Positions 8,195 through 15,134 of a stretch of 32,333 bases of DNA are shown here, one piece after another. The notes under the pieces were generated by a model that saw only the letters and a program-made list of their open reading frames with translations, was not told where the DNA came from and did no database searches. Made by a program: the position numbers and the translations under genes. This stretch comes from Lentimicrobiaceae bacterium (GTDB lineage Bacteria; Bacteroidota; Bacteroidia; Bacteroidales; F082). How positions within the stretch are numbered: the first letter of the stretch is position 1; each line of letters starts with the position of its first letter. The stretch is from contig SUWV01000029.1 in NCBI GenBank assembly GCA_015061315.1, forward strand, positions 1 to 32,333, in the 5' to 3' direction.

Positions 8195-9187
8195 ATGTCG
8201 GAACAAATTGTTCAAATAGAAAATGTAAATCCTAATGATTTATATGGTGCTAATGATCAGTATCTTACGATGATAAAGTCGTTCTTTCCTAAGATTAAGA
8301 TCATAGCCCGAGGCGATTTTATTAAGATAATAGGTAAGGACGAAGAGGTCGAATATTTTATTAAGCGACTTAATCTTTTGGTGCTTCATTTGGAACGTTA
8401 TGGTAATATCAGTTCTAAAGTGGTGGAAGACATTATGTTATGTGCTGGAGAGTCTGATTTCATAAAAAATCTTAACGATAGCGATGTCTTGGTTTATGGT
8501 CGTAATGGCTTGCAGATTAAGGCTATGACGGCAAATCAGAAGCTGATGGTGAAGGCATCGGAGGAGAAAGATATGATTTTTGCTATCGGTCCCGCTGGTA
8601 CTGGAAAGACATATACTGCTGTGGCTTTGGCTGTCAGAGCATTGAAAAACAAAGAAGTACGTCGTATCATCTTGACGCGTCCTGCTGTTGAGGCTGGTGA
8701 GAACCTCGGCTTCTTGCCTGGCGACTTGAAAGAGAAACTCGATCCTTATTTGCAGCCTCTTTATGATGCCTTGCGCGATATGCTGCCACAAGCTAAGTTG
8801 CAGGCTTATATGGAGGACGGCACCATCGAAATTGCACCGCTCGCCTTCATGCGTGGCCGAACTCTCGACCATGCTTTCGTGATATTAGATGAGGCTCAAA
8901 ACGCAACACAATCACAACTGAAAATGTTCCTCACACGTATGGGACGCTCCGCTAAGTTCGTCATTACCGGCGATATAACTCAAATCGACTTGCCTAAAAA
9001 TCAGCCTTCAGGACTGCCTCAGGCATCGGAGGTGTTGAAAGACGTTAAAGGAATTGAGTTTATTTATCTTAACGAAAAAGATGTCGTACGCCATAAACTC
9101 GTCACAGATATCGTTAATGCGTATAAGAAATATTATTCTAACGCCGACTCTGACATTGACACTGATAATGATAACACTAATGACTAA
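8195..9187 (+). CDS. phoH: PhoH-family ATPase
   Basis: This 330-residue P-loop NTPase of the PhoH/PhoL family is linked by homology to RNA metabolism and ribosome biogenesis. An N-terminal KH-like segment (about 25-80) precedes the ATPase domain. Walker A is GPAGTGKT at 132-139 and Walker B is VILDEAQN with Asp232-Glu233. TRPAVEAGENLGFLPGD and MGRSAKFVITGDITQIDLP are further family blocks. In many bacteria phoH sits beside ybeY and era, but here it is followed by purC after 63 nt, so co-transcription is possible. The last 15 residues (NADSDIDTDNDNTND) form an acidic tail encoded by 6-bp repeat-like DNA that runs into the following array. The tail is probably dispensable. Confidence 0.93.
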   Translation: MSEQIVQIENVNPNDLYGANDQYLTMIKSFFPKIKIIARGDFIKIIGKDEEVEYFIKRLNLLVLHLERYGNISSKVVEDIMLCAGESDFIKNLNDSDVLVYGRNGLQIKAMTANQKLMVKASEEKDMIFAIGPAGTGKTYTAVALAVRALKNKEVRRIILTRPAVEAGENLGFLPGDLKEKLDPYLQPLYDALRDMLPQAKLQAYMEDGTIEIAPLAFMRGRTLDHAFVILDEAQNATQSQLKMFLTRMGRSAKFVITGDITQIDLPKNQPSGLPQASEVLKDVKGIEFIYLNEKDVVRHKLVTDIVNAYKKYYSNADSDIDTDNDNTND

Positions 9188-9217
9188 TGACTTTGGACTT
9201 TAGACTTTAGACTTTAG
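9141..9217. repeat. 6-bp then 7-bp arrays across the phoH stop
   Basis: Degenerate hexamers of the GACATT/GACACT type encode the acidic PhoH tail up to its stop codon. From 9190 four heptamers follow, ACTTTGG and then three ACTTTAG. The coding end and the intergenic array therefore form one continuous low-complexity tract. Confidence 0.6.
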
Positions 9218-9250
9218 ACAATAAATATTAACTTAAAAAATATATATAGA

Positions 9251-10204
9251 ATGAAAGCTTTAACAAAAACAGACTTTAACTTCAAAGGACAAACTAAAGT
9301 ATATCACGGTAAGGTTCGTGATGTATATTTCATTGATAACAAATATCTTGTGATGGTCGCTTCCGACCGTATATCTGCTTTCGATGTTATTCTTCCAGAA
9401 GGAATCCCATACAAAGGTCAGGTCTTGAACCAAATAGCAGCCTTGTTCTTGGATGAGACTGCCGACATCGTTCCTAACTGGAAAATCGCTACTCCAGACC
9501 CTATGGTGACTGTCGGAAGACTTTGTAAACCATTCCCTGTTGAGATGATTATCCGCGGCTATCTTACTGGAAGTTCATGGCGTACATACAAAAGCGGTAA
9601 ACGTGAAATATGCGGCGTGCCAATTCCTGACGGCATGAAGGAACATCAACGCTTCGAGAAACCTATCATCACTCCTACAACAAAAGCCGATGAAGGTCAC
9701 GATGAAGACATCTCTCGCGAAGAGATTATACGCCAAGGCCTTATCAGCGAAGAAGACTACAAACAAATCGAGGAAATTACATACAAACTCTTCCAACGTG
9801 GAAGCGAAATAGCTGCTAAACACGGACTTATCCTCGTCGATACAAAATATGAGTTCGGTAAGATCGGCGATCAGATTTATCTTATGGACGAGATTCATAC
9901 TCCTGACTCATCACGTTATTTCATTGCAGACCAATATGAGGAATGTTTCGAAAAAGGTCTCCCTGTGAAACAGTTGTCAAAAGAGTTCGTACGTGAATGG
10001 CTTATGGCTAACGGATTCCAAGGTCAAGAAGGTCAGCAAGTTCCAGAGATGACACCTGAAATCGTTAATAGCATATCAGAACGCTATATAGAACTTTACG
10101 AAAAAGTTACTGGTAAGAAGTTTGAAAAAGCTAACGCGTCGGACGACATCCTTCAACGCATCGAGAAAAATATAGCCGATTGCCTTGAAGGAATTAACAA
10201 TTGA
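9251..10204 (+). CDS. purC: SAICAR synthase
   Basis: This is phosphoribosylaminoimidazole-succinocarboxamide synthase (317 residues), which joins aspartate to CAIR with ATP in purine synthesis. The ATP-binding start [13 protein letters not shown] and [27 protein letters not shown] are diagnostic, as are [16 protein letters not shown] and [32 protein letters not shown] (given here as labels of long blocks near 98 and 193). The length fits the longer yeast-type form common in Bacteroidota, not the 240-residue E. coli form. The ATG follows a short AT-rich gap after phoH with no clear promoter, so read-through from phoH is plausible. The terminal codons and stop are formed by AATTAAC repeats. Confidence 0.96.
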   Translation: MKALTKTDFNFKGQTKVYHGKVRDVYFIDNKYLVMVASDRISAFDVILPEGIPYKGQVLNQIAALFLDETADIVPNWKIATPDPMVTVGRLCKPFPVEMIIRGYLTGSSWRTYKSGKREICGVPIPDGMKEHQRFEKPIITPTTKADEGHDEDISREEIIRQGLISEEDYKQIEEITYKLFQRGSEIAAKHGLILVDTKYEFGKIGDQIYLMDEIHTPDSSRYFIADQYEECFEKGLPVKQLSKEFVREWLMANGFQGQEGQQVPEMTPEIVNSISERYIELYEKVTGKKFEKANASDDILQRIEKNIADCLEGINN

Positions 10205-10218
10205 CAATTAACAATTAC
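10192..10218. repeat. 7-bp array AATTAAC over the purC stop
   Basis: AATTAAC, AATTGAC, AATTAAC and AATTAC run in register from 10192. The purC stop codon (10202-10204) lies inside the second unit, so the last residues Ile-Asn-Asn are encoded by the array. Confidence 0.75.
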
Positions 10219-10267
10219 AATGCATGATGTATAGTTAATAGTTTTTTTAACAACTTGTTGGCACTGA

Positions 10268-10299
10268 CTTGTAGACTTGTAGACCCGTTGTCTTGTAGA
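10268..10299. repeat. 8-bp-period array (CTTGTAGA orientation)
   Basis: CTTGTAGA, CTTGTAGA, CCCGTTGT and CTTGTAGA form four octamers, the reverse-complement orientation of the WCWAYRAG family. They lie between the convergent genes purC and the SirB1-like gene and end 1 nt before the latter's stop codon. Confidence 0.75.
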
Positions 10300-10300
10300 C

Positions 10301-11083
10301 TTATAAACATAAAAGCCTCTTAATGATATGAGGATTCTTAGTGGGTTCGTAATATTTTAACTCTGACTTGATATTCAATTCGTTCAGATAGTTACGAATG
10401 TCTTTTCTCGTCAAGACAATGCCATTGTTAAATGGATTAATATAAAACAAGACATCTTCTAATAGTGGAAAATGTCTTGTTTTTTTACAATATGCCAAAA
10501 TGAAATGATTAGGCAAGATGACAGGAAATATAGGAAGACCTAGCCTTTCCGCAATGATGCAATATAATATTCCTAAAGAAAACGGATTCCCTTTGTGAGT
10601 CTCGAAAAGCGTGTTTGCATAATAATAGTCGTCATTATTGATGGCAACAATATCTCCTTTAAATTTATTGACATCATAAATAATATGATTCAAAATCTTG
10701 ACTTGTTCCAAAGGAGTCAGTTCATAGTTGAGTTCGTTTTCGACCTGCTCTATAATCATAATGGTTTGAAAACCAATGTTACTCCAGTCGGCTTTAGGAA
10801 ATTTATATTTCGACAGTATGAAATATGGTTCTAATAAATCGTACTCTCTTTTTTCGCTCCATGTTTTCAGCCTCTTTACGATGAGCTGTCTTTCAATGAC
10901 TTCTATCAAGTTTCTCAGCCTCTCAACATGAAGATTGTCGGTAGTTTCTTTTAATTTATCTTTGAGATAGGGTAGGGCAGTCTCGCCATAATTTATGATG
11001 GCGTTCGCTATATTAATATATAGGTGTTCGTTGGGCTCGTCGGTGAGTGACATTAGCGAAGTAAGAGTGTCGGTTGTTTTCAT
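10301..11083 (-). CDS. SirB1-like transglutaminase-fold protein
   Basis: The 260-residue protein resembles the SirB1/Transglut_core2 family. The C-terminal half has the family signature GNPFSLGILYCIIAERLGLP (165-184) followed by FPVILPNHFILAY with Asn192-His193-Phe194. The N-terminal half is helical and repeat-like (ALPYLKDKLKE, LRNLIEVIERQ). The molecular function of SirB1 proteins is not established, and I see no clear catalytic Cys-His-Asp triad. It has no signal peptide and so is cytoplasmic. It follows nadD on the same strand after a 52-bp gap and may be the last gene of a yicC-nadD-sirB1 unit. Confidence 0.8.
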   Translation of the reverse strand: MKTTDTLTSLMSLTDEPNEHLYINIANAIINYGETALPYLKDKLKETTDNLHVERLRNLIEVIERQLIVKRLKTWSEKREYDLLEPYFILSKYKFPKADWSNIGFQTIMIIEQVENELNYELTPLEQVKILNHIIYDVNKFKGDIVAINNDDYYYANTLFETHKGNPFSLGILYCIIAERLGLPIFPVILPNHFILAYCKKTRHFPLLEDVLFYINPFNNGIVLTRKDIRNYLNELNIKSELKYYEPTKNPHIIKRLLCL

Positions 11084-11135
11084 GCTGTTGTTTTAAACAG
11101 AAAACAACGAATCGTGAATAAAGTTTTAATGGAGA

Positions 11136-11720
11136 TTAATCATTATAGAATTTCATGTCTATCATATACTTATATGATTCATTAGGCATAAAATAACGAA
11201 TGTCTTTTCCTTTGGCTATGGCATCTCTGATAAATGTAGATGAGACTTCAATCTCAGGAGCTTCAATGAGTTGCACTGATTTATGGTTTAATAATTCGCC
11301 TCCGGCATAGCCTTTTCTTGGATATACGAGGAGATGATAATTGTCGAGAATTGCCTGATAATTTTTCCATCTGTGAAAATTTGTTAAGTTATCCATTCCG
11401 CAGATGAGATAGAAATCGGTATCAGGGTGTAGCTTTGATAGTTGCATGAGAGTATCGATGGTATAAGAAGGTTTCGGCATGTGAAACTCTATGTCGCAGA
11501 CCTCAAAACGCGGCTCATTCCTCACAGCTAACTCTAACATTTCAAGGCGATGTTTCTCATCGAGCATCGACTGCTGTATCTTAAACGGGTTTTGAGGACT
11601 GACGACAAACCATATCGAATCTAAATCGGTAAATTCTACTATGTAGTTGGCAAGCATCATATGTCCGTTATGAACGGGATTGAAAGAGCCGAAGAAAAGA
11701 CCGATTTTGTTTTTACTCAT
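11136..11720 (-). CDS. nadD: Nicotinate-nucleotide adenylyltransferase
   Basis: NadD (194 residues) adenylates nicotinate mononucleotide to deamido-NAD in NAD synthesis. The nucleotidyltransferase signature GSFNPVHNGHM carries the His17-x-x-His20 motif. MDNLTNFHRWKNYQAIL (109-125) binds the nicotinate side, and VSSTFIR at 159-165 is the ISSTxIR motif. The size is standard. The start lies 2 nt after the yicC stop codon, so translation is likely coupled to yicC. In many Bacteroides relatives gmk sits between these two genes, but here it is absent. Confidence 0.95.
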   Translation of the reverse strand: MSKNKIGLFFGSFNPVHNGHMMLANYIVEFTDLDSIWFVVSPQNPFKIQQSMLDEKHRLEMLELAVRNEPRFEVCDIEFHMPKPSYTIDTLMQLSKLHPDTDFYLICGMDNLTNFHRWKNYQAILDNYHLLVYPRKGYAGGELLNHKSVQLIEAPEIEVSSTFIRDAIAKGKDIRYFMPNESYKYMIDMKFYND

Positions 11721-11722
11721 TA

Positions 11723-12595
11723 TTATAATATGTTGAAGAGTTGTTCTTTGATTTTTTCGAGTTCGTCTTTCATCTTTACGACGAGGCGTTGGATGTCGGC
11801 GTCGTTGGCTTTAGAACCGAGAGTGTTGATCTCGCGTCCCATCTCTTGTGCTATGAAACCTAATTTCTTGCCCGCGCCTTCTTCGTCGATGGTCTCTTCG
11901 TAATAAGAACAATGTTTTGCGAGACGCACCTTTTCTTCTGTGATGTCTAACTTCTCAAGATAAAATATCAATTCCTGCTCAAAACGGTTTTCGTCATATT
12001 TGCCGGAAGTCGTAAGTTCGCTGAGATTTTTTATCAGTTTATTCTTGATATTCTCGTGACGCTTGCTCTCAAAAGGAGTTACTTCGTTGAGATACTGCAT
12101 GATGAGCTCTTTTCTTTTAAGCAAATCTTTTTTAAGGATTTCACCTTCCTGCTGACGGAAGCCGTCAGTCATGTCAAGAGCCGATTGCAAAGTCTCTTTA
12201 ACTTTTTCAAGGAAACTTTCATCGTATTGTTGCTCTGGCGCTACGAAGATACCTGGCATCTTAAAGAGAAGCATCGCTAAGTCAGCAGATTGAGGAATAT
12301 TGTATTCTTCAGAAATCTCTTTTACTTGTTTAAGATATGAAGCTATGACTTCTTTCTCGATATGAGTGCTTTGCTCTACGTTGGTGTCGCTGATAGTAAT
12401 AATAATATCGACTTTACCTCTTTGCAGGCTTGCTGTTGCCATGTTACGGTATTCTAATTCCTGCGAACGTATTTCTTGAGGTAGTTTTACAGATAAGTCC
12501 AATTGTTTAGAGTTCAATGTTTTAACTTCTACAACAATTCTTTTTGTGAGGTATATTTGTTCGGCTTTCCCGTAGCCTGTCATTGATTTGATCAT
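11723..12595 (-). CDS. yicC: YicC-family endoribonuclease
   Basis: The 290-residue protein belongs to the YicC family. Bacterial members have been shown to act as endoribonucleases and in E. coli take part in turnover of a small RNA. It starts with the signature MIKSMTGYGKAE and ends with the DUF1732 block GKKLGFIAQEMGREINTLGSKAND (split here near 243-265), the most conserved part of the family. The middle is a long helical segment. The start codon is fixed by the family N-terminus. A minus-strand -7 box at 12613-12620 lies just upstream. nadD follows 2 nt downstream. Confidence 0.93.
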   Translation of the reverse strand: MIKSMTGYGKAEQIYLTKRIVVEVKTLNSKQLDLSVKLPQEIRSQELEYRNMATASLQRGKVDIIITISDTNVEQSTHIEKEVIASYLKQVKEISEEYNIPQSADLAMLLFKMPGIFVAPEQQYDESFLEKVKETLQSALDMTDGFRQQEGEILKKDLLKRKELIMQYLNEVTPFESKRHENIKNKLIKNLSELTTSGKYDENRFEQELIFYLEKLDITEEKVRLAKHCSYYEETIDEEGAGKKLGFIAQEMGREINTLGSKANDADIQRLVVKMKDELEKIKEQLFNIL

Positions 12596-12612
12596 GCTGA
12601 TAATTTTTGTTA

Positions 12613-12620
12613 CAAAGATA
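12613..12620 (-). promoter_or_regulatory. -7 box for yicC
   Basis: The minus strand reads TATCTTTG. A TTTG at N21 upstream may be the -33 element. The start of transcription would fall near 12606, leaving a short leader of about 10 nt. Confidence 0.5.
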
Positions 12621-12629
12621 AGCCAAAAT

Positions 12630-12661
12630 CTTGTTTTTCTCCAAAAAAAATCCTATCTTTG
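12630..12661 (+). promoter_or_regulatory. Promoter of rocD
   Basis: CTTG (12630-12633), 20 nt and TATCTTTG (12654-12661) approximate the TTTG-N19-TAnnTTTG consensus. It overlaps the divergent yicC promoter. The predicted leader of rocD is nearly 90 nt and contains the octamer array 12682-12713. Confidence 0.5.
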
Positions 12662-12681
12662 TGAGTACCTTTTTTTAGAAT

Positions 12682-12713
12682 CTGAGAATCTGAAAAACTG
12701 AGAATCTGAAAAG
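12682..12713. repeat. 8-bp array in the rocD leader
   Basis: CTGAGAAT, CTGAAAAA, CTGAGAAT and CTGAAAAG form four octamers, the reverse complement of the ATTCTCAG family. Unusually for the window, this array lies downstream of a promoter in a 5' leader and not at a 3' end. Confidence 0.7.
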
Positions 12714-12755
12714 GTAGAGACAATTAAGTATAAACACTTTAAAATAAATAAAACT

Positions 12756-13982
12756 ATGTCAGAAAAAATGACCTCACAATTAGCCATGGAGTTGGAGGCT
12801 AAATACGGCGCTCACAACTATCATCCACTTCCTGTAGTTTTGGCAAAAGGTAAAGGCGCAAAGGTATGGGATGTTGAAGGCAAAGAATACTACGATTTCT
12901 TATCAGCTTACTCAGCAGTAAATCAAGGACATTGTCATCCTGCAATCATCAAGGCTTTATGTGAACAAGCAGAAAATCTTACTTTAAGTTCACGTGCTTT
13001 CTATAACGACAGTCTTGGTGTTTGGGAAAAATATATCACAGAATATTTCGGTTACGACAAGGTTCTTCCAATGAATACTGGCGCCGAAGCTGACGAGACA
13101 GCTCTTAAATTGGCACGCCGCTGGGGAACAGTTTGCAAAGGTATTCCTAACGATGAAGTTACGATAGTCTGTTGCGAAGGTAACTTCCATGGTCGTACCA
13201 TCACCATCATCACTATGTCGAACGACCCTGATTCATACGCAAACTACGGTCCTCTCACACCTGGTTTTATTCGTATTCCTTACAACGATCCAGACGCTTT
13301 GGAAGCAGTCTTGGCAGAACACGGTCACAAAATCGCCGGTTTCTTGTTAGAACCTATTCAAGGTGAAGCTGGTGTTTATGTTCCAGATGAAGGTTATCTT
13401 AAAAAATGCTACGACATCTGTAAGAAATATAATGTCTTGTTCATGGCCGACGAAGTACAAAGCGGTATCGCACGTACAGGTAAGATGTTAGCCTGCGACC
13501 ACGAAAACGTACGTCCTGATATATTAATATTAGGTAAGGCATTGAGCGGCGGCGTTGTCCCAGTATCTGCTGTCTTGGCAGACGACTATATCATGATGAA
13601 TATCAAGCCAGGCGAACACGGCTCAACATTCGGTGGCAACCCAATCGCTGCTAAGGTCAGTATGGCCGCTCTTCAAGTCATCAAAGACGAAAACCTCATG
13701 GAGAAAGCTGAATATCTCGGCAACATCTTCCGTGAAGAGATGAGAAAAATCGACAGCCCGATGATTGAGTTGGTTCGTGGTAAAGGTCTGCTCAACGCAG
13801 TCATCATCAAACCTAAAGACGGCAAAGAAGCATGGGACGTTTGTATGAAGATGAAAGAAAACGGCGTCTTGGCAAAGCCAACACACCAACATATCATCCG
13901 CTTCGCTCCACCTTTAGTAATCACTGAAGAAGAATTACGCGCAGCGATAGAAATCATCAAAGAAACAATTTTGTCGTTCTGA
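12756..13982 (+). CDS. rocD: Ornithine aminotransferase
   Basis: This 408-residue class III aminotransferase most likely transfers the delta-amino group of ornithine to 2-oxoglutarate, giving glutamate semialdehyde and linking arginine and proline metabolism. [16 protein letters not shown] (106-121) binds the cofactor phosphate, and Asp232-Glu-Val-Gln contacts the pyridine ring. Lys261 in ILGKALSGG forms the Schiff base. NHRT-type NFHGRTI and [11 protein letters not shown] complete the family. Ornithine specificity is judged from overall resemblance to OAT ([22 protein letters not shown]); acetylornithine aminotransferase is the main alternative. The ATG lies about 90 nt behind a TATCTTTG promoter box. 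An extensive hairpin follows the stop codon. Confidence 0.92.
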   Translation: MSEKMTSQLAMELEAKYGAHNYHPLPVVLAKGKGAKVWDVEGKEYYDFLSAYSAVNQGHCHPAIIKALCEQAENLTLSSRAFYNDSLGVWEKYITEYFGYDKVLPMNTGAEADETALKLARRWGTVCKGIPNDEVTIVCCEGNFHGRTITIITMSNDPDSYANYGPLTPGFIRIPYNDPDALEAVLAEHGHKIAGFLLEPIQGEAGVYVPDEGYLKKCYDICKKYNVLFMADEVQSGIARTGKMLACDHENVRPDILILGKALSGGVVPVSAVLADDYIMMNIKPGEHGSTFGGNPIAAKVSMAALQVIKDENLMEKAEYLGNIFREEMRKIDSPMIELVRGKGLLNAVIIKPKDGKEAWDVCMKMKENGVLAKPTHQHIIRFAPPLVITEEELRAAIEIIKETILSF

Positions 13983-13994
13983 TTATTAAAGACA

Positions 13995-14056
13995 CTGAGT
14001 CTCCAAGACACCAAGTCACCAGGTTATACAAGCAACTCGGTGACTTGGAGACTCAG
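13995..14056. repeat. Large inverted repeat made of octamer units
   Basis: CTGAGTCTCCAAG (13995-14007) and CTTGGAGACTCAG (14044-14056) are perfect 13-bp arms. Inside them AAGTCACC and GGTGACTT also pair. The arms consist of octamers such as TCTCCAAG, ACACCAAG and TCACCAGG. The structure starts 12 nt after the rocD stop codon and ends 22 nt before the DUF1294 start. It could reduce transcription into, or translation of, the next gene. Confidence 0.75.
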
Positions 14057-14078
14057 CGACTTGGGGACTTGAGAAATC

Positions 14079-14345
14079 ATGCTAACAAAAATCATAATTT
14101 ATTATATTGTGCTTATCAACATTGGCAATTTTGTTCTCTTTGCCATTGATAAGCATTTATCTATCAAAAACAGAGAGCGTATTCCAGAATCTACATTGAT
14201 ATTACTATCAGCCTTAGGAGGTGCCTTCGGAGGATTATGCTCTATGTATATCTTCAGACACAAGACTAAACACTCGAAGTTTTTTGTGCTGTTGCCTTTG
14301 TTTTTGATATTACATATTATCGTAGCGATTTTGATGATATTTTAA
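14079..14345 (+). CDS. DUF1294 small membrane protein
   Basis: The 88-residue protein matches the DUF1294 pattern. A first membrane segment carries NFVLFAIDKHLS, then come the conserved RIPES and LSALGGAFGGLCSMYIF segments, the RHKTKHSKF motif, and a final hydrophobic helix LLPLFLILHIIVAILMIF. It is an inner-membrane protein of unknown function; in some bacteria the domain is fused to a cold-shock domain, which is absent here. It follows rocD across a large hairpin with no promoter of its own that I can see, so it may be transcribed by read-through. Confidence 0.85.
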   Translation: MLTKIIIYYIVLINIGNFVLFAIDKHLSIKNRERIPESTLILLSALGGAFGGLCSMYIFRHKTKHSKFFVLLPLFLILHIIVAILMIF

Positions 14346-14350
14346 AAAAA

Positions 14351-14398
14351 CTGAGAAGTTTAAAACCTGAAAACCTGAAAACATGAAAACATGAGAAG
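14351..14398. repeat. 8-bp array after DUF1294
   Basis: Six octamers lie in register: CTGAGAAG, TTTAAAAC, CTGAAAAC, CTGAAAAC, ATGAAAAC and ATGAGAAG. A looser tract of ACTTTGA and ACTTTAG words continues to about 14450. Confidence 0.7.
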
Positions 14399-14452
14399 AG
14401 TTTTGAACTAAGGCTATTGAACTTTGACTTTTGAACCTTTAGACTTTAGACA

Positions 14453-14484
14453 TTTCTCAGATTCTCAGATTCTCAATTTCTCAG
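14453..14484. repeat. 8-bp array over the HsdR-N-like gene stop
   Basis: TTTCTCAG, ATTCTCAG, ATTCTCAA and TTTCTCAG run in register. The TGA stop codon of the minus-strand gene (14481-14483) is the CTGA of the last unit. Confidence 0.75.
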
Positions 14485-14906
14485 ATTTTAATATTTGGTA
14501 CTTCCTTCATCGCCTCGATTTTCTTATTTTCGATGTCGATGTGATAGCAGAACATCGTCTTGCCGTTTGTCAATAAAAGATAATTGACATTCAATCCTGA
14601 ATAGTAACGAACTGCCTGATCTAAGACTTTCTGAGTTATCGGCACCGACTCAGCCTTACATTCCACTATCATTTCTGGAAGACCAGATTTGTTGAAAACC
14701 ACGATGTCGCAGCGCTTAGGTAAGCTGTTTACTTTTATGGAATATTCCACTGCGATGAGTCCGGCAGGATATTTTTTTACTTCAACAAGGTAATATAACA
14801 TCTTCTGACGTACTTCTTCTTCTGGAGTTAAAGCACAGTAAATCTTACGAATAGGATCGAAGACCTTAGTCTTGTTATCTTCTATGATAGTGTTAAACCA
14901 ATTCAT
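14481..14906 (-). CDS. HsdR-N-type PD-(D/E)xK nuclease-fold protein
   Basis: This 141-residue protein corresponds to the N-terminal domain of type I restriction R subunits (HSDR_N family) as a stand-alone module. The PD-(D/E)xK pattern is visible: Asp67 in KRCDIVVF, then Glu82-Cys-Lys84 in MIVECKA after one strand. The helix RQKMLYYLVEVKKYPAGLIAVEY before it is typical. No helicase, specificity or methylase gene is nearby, so this is not a restriction system. Such free-standing proteins are common in Bacteroidota and their role is unknown; DNA repair or defence is conceivable. It converges on DUF1294, and its stop codon lies in an octamer array. Confidence 0.85.
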   Translation of the reverse strand: MNWFNTIIEDNKTKVFDPIRKIYCALTPEEEVRQKMLYYLVEVKKYPAGLIAVEYSIKVNSLPKRCDIVVFNKSGLPEMIVECKAESVPITQKVLDQAVRYYSGLNVNYLLLTNGKTMFCYHIDIENKKIEAMKEVPNIKI

Positions 14907-14961
14907 GAAGACAAAAATAAAAAAATGTTAAAATAAATAGAAACTTTATTGAAAAAATATT

Positions 14962-14969
14962 TATCTTTG
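14962..14969 (+). promoter_or_regulatory. -7 box for tRNA-Glu
   Basis: TATCTTTG lies about 20 nt before the mature tRNA 5' end, placing the start of transcription just inside a short leader. Confidence 0.6.
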
Positions 14970-14989
14970 CAACTCGAAAAAAGACAGAT

Positions 14990-15062
14990 GTCGGGTTCTA
15001 CTAGTCGGTCAGGTAACGACACTCTCACTGTCGAAACAGGGGTTCGAATCCCCTACCCGATA
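14990..15062 (+). tRNA. tRNA-Glu, anticodon CTC
   Basis: The 73-nt sequence folds into a complete cloverleaf: 7-bp acceptor (GTCGGGT with ACCCGAT, one G-T pair), D arm TACT/GGTA, anticodon stem CGACA/TGTCG, loop CTCTCAC with anticodon CTC, and T arm AGGGG-TTCGAAT-CCCCT. The discriminator base is A, and CCA is not encoded. The layout resembles E. coli tRNA-Glu. It reads the GAG codon only and so would complement a TTC isoacceptor encoded elsewhere. Confidence 0.93.
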
Positions 15063-15070
15063 CAAGAAAC

Positions 15071-15106
15071 AAAGACGATATAATGCTTGCATTTGTCGTC
15101 TTTTTT
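15071..15106 (+). terminator. Intrinsic terminator after tRNA-Glu
   Basis: AAAGACGA (15071-15078) and TCGTCTTT (15096-15103) form an 8-bp stem followed by further T residues, 9 nt after the tRNA. It should end the tRNA transcript before the secreted-protein gene that starts 29 nt later. Confidence 0.75.
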
Positions 15107-15134
15107 GTTTTTATTTGCATATAAATTATTACTT

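Noticed and set aside
14481..14906. Type I restriction-modification system
   Set aside because: Only the HsdR N-terminal domain is present; no helicase, HsdS or HsdM gene lies nearby.
14990..15062. tRNA-Glu as an integration site of a mobile island
   Set aside because: No integrase gene and no direct repeat of the tRNA 3' end was seen downstream in the window.
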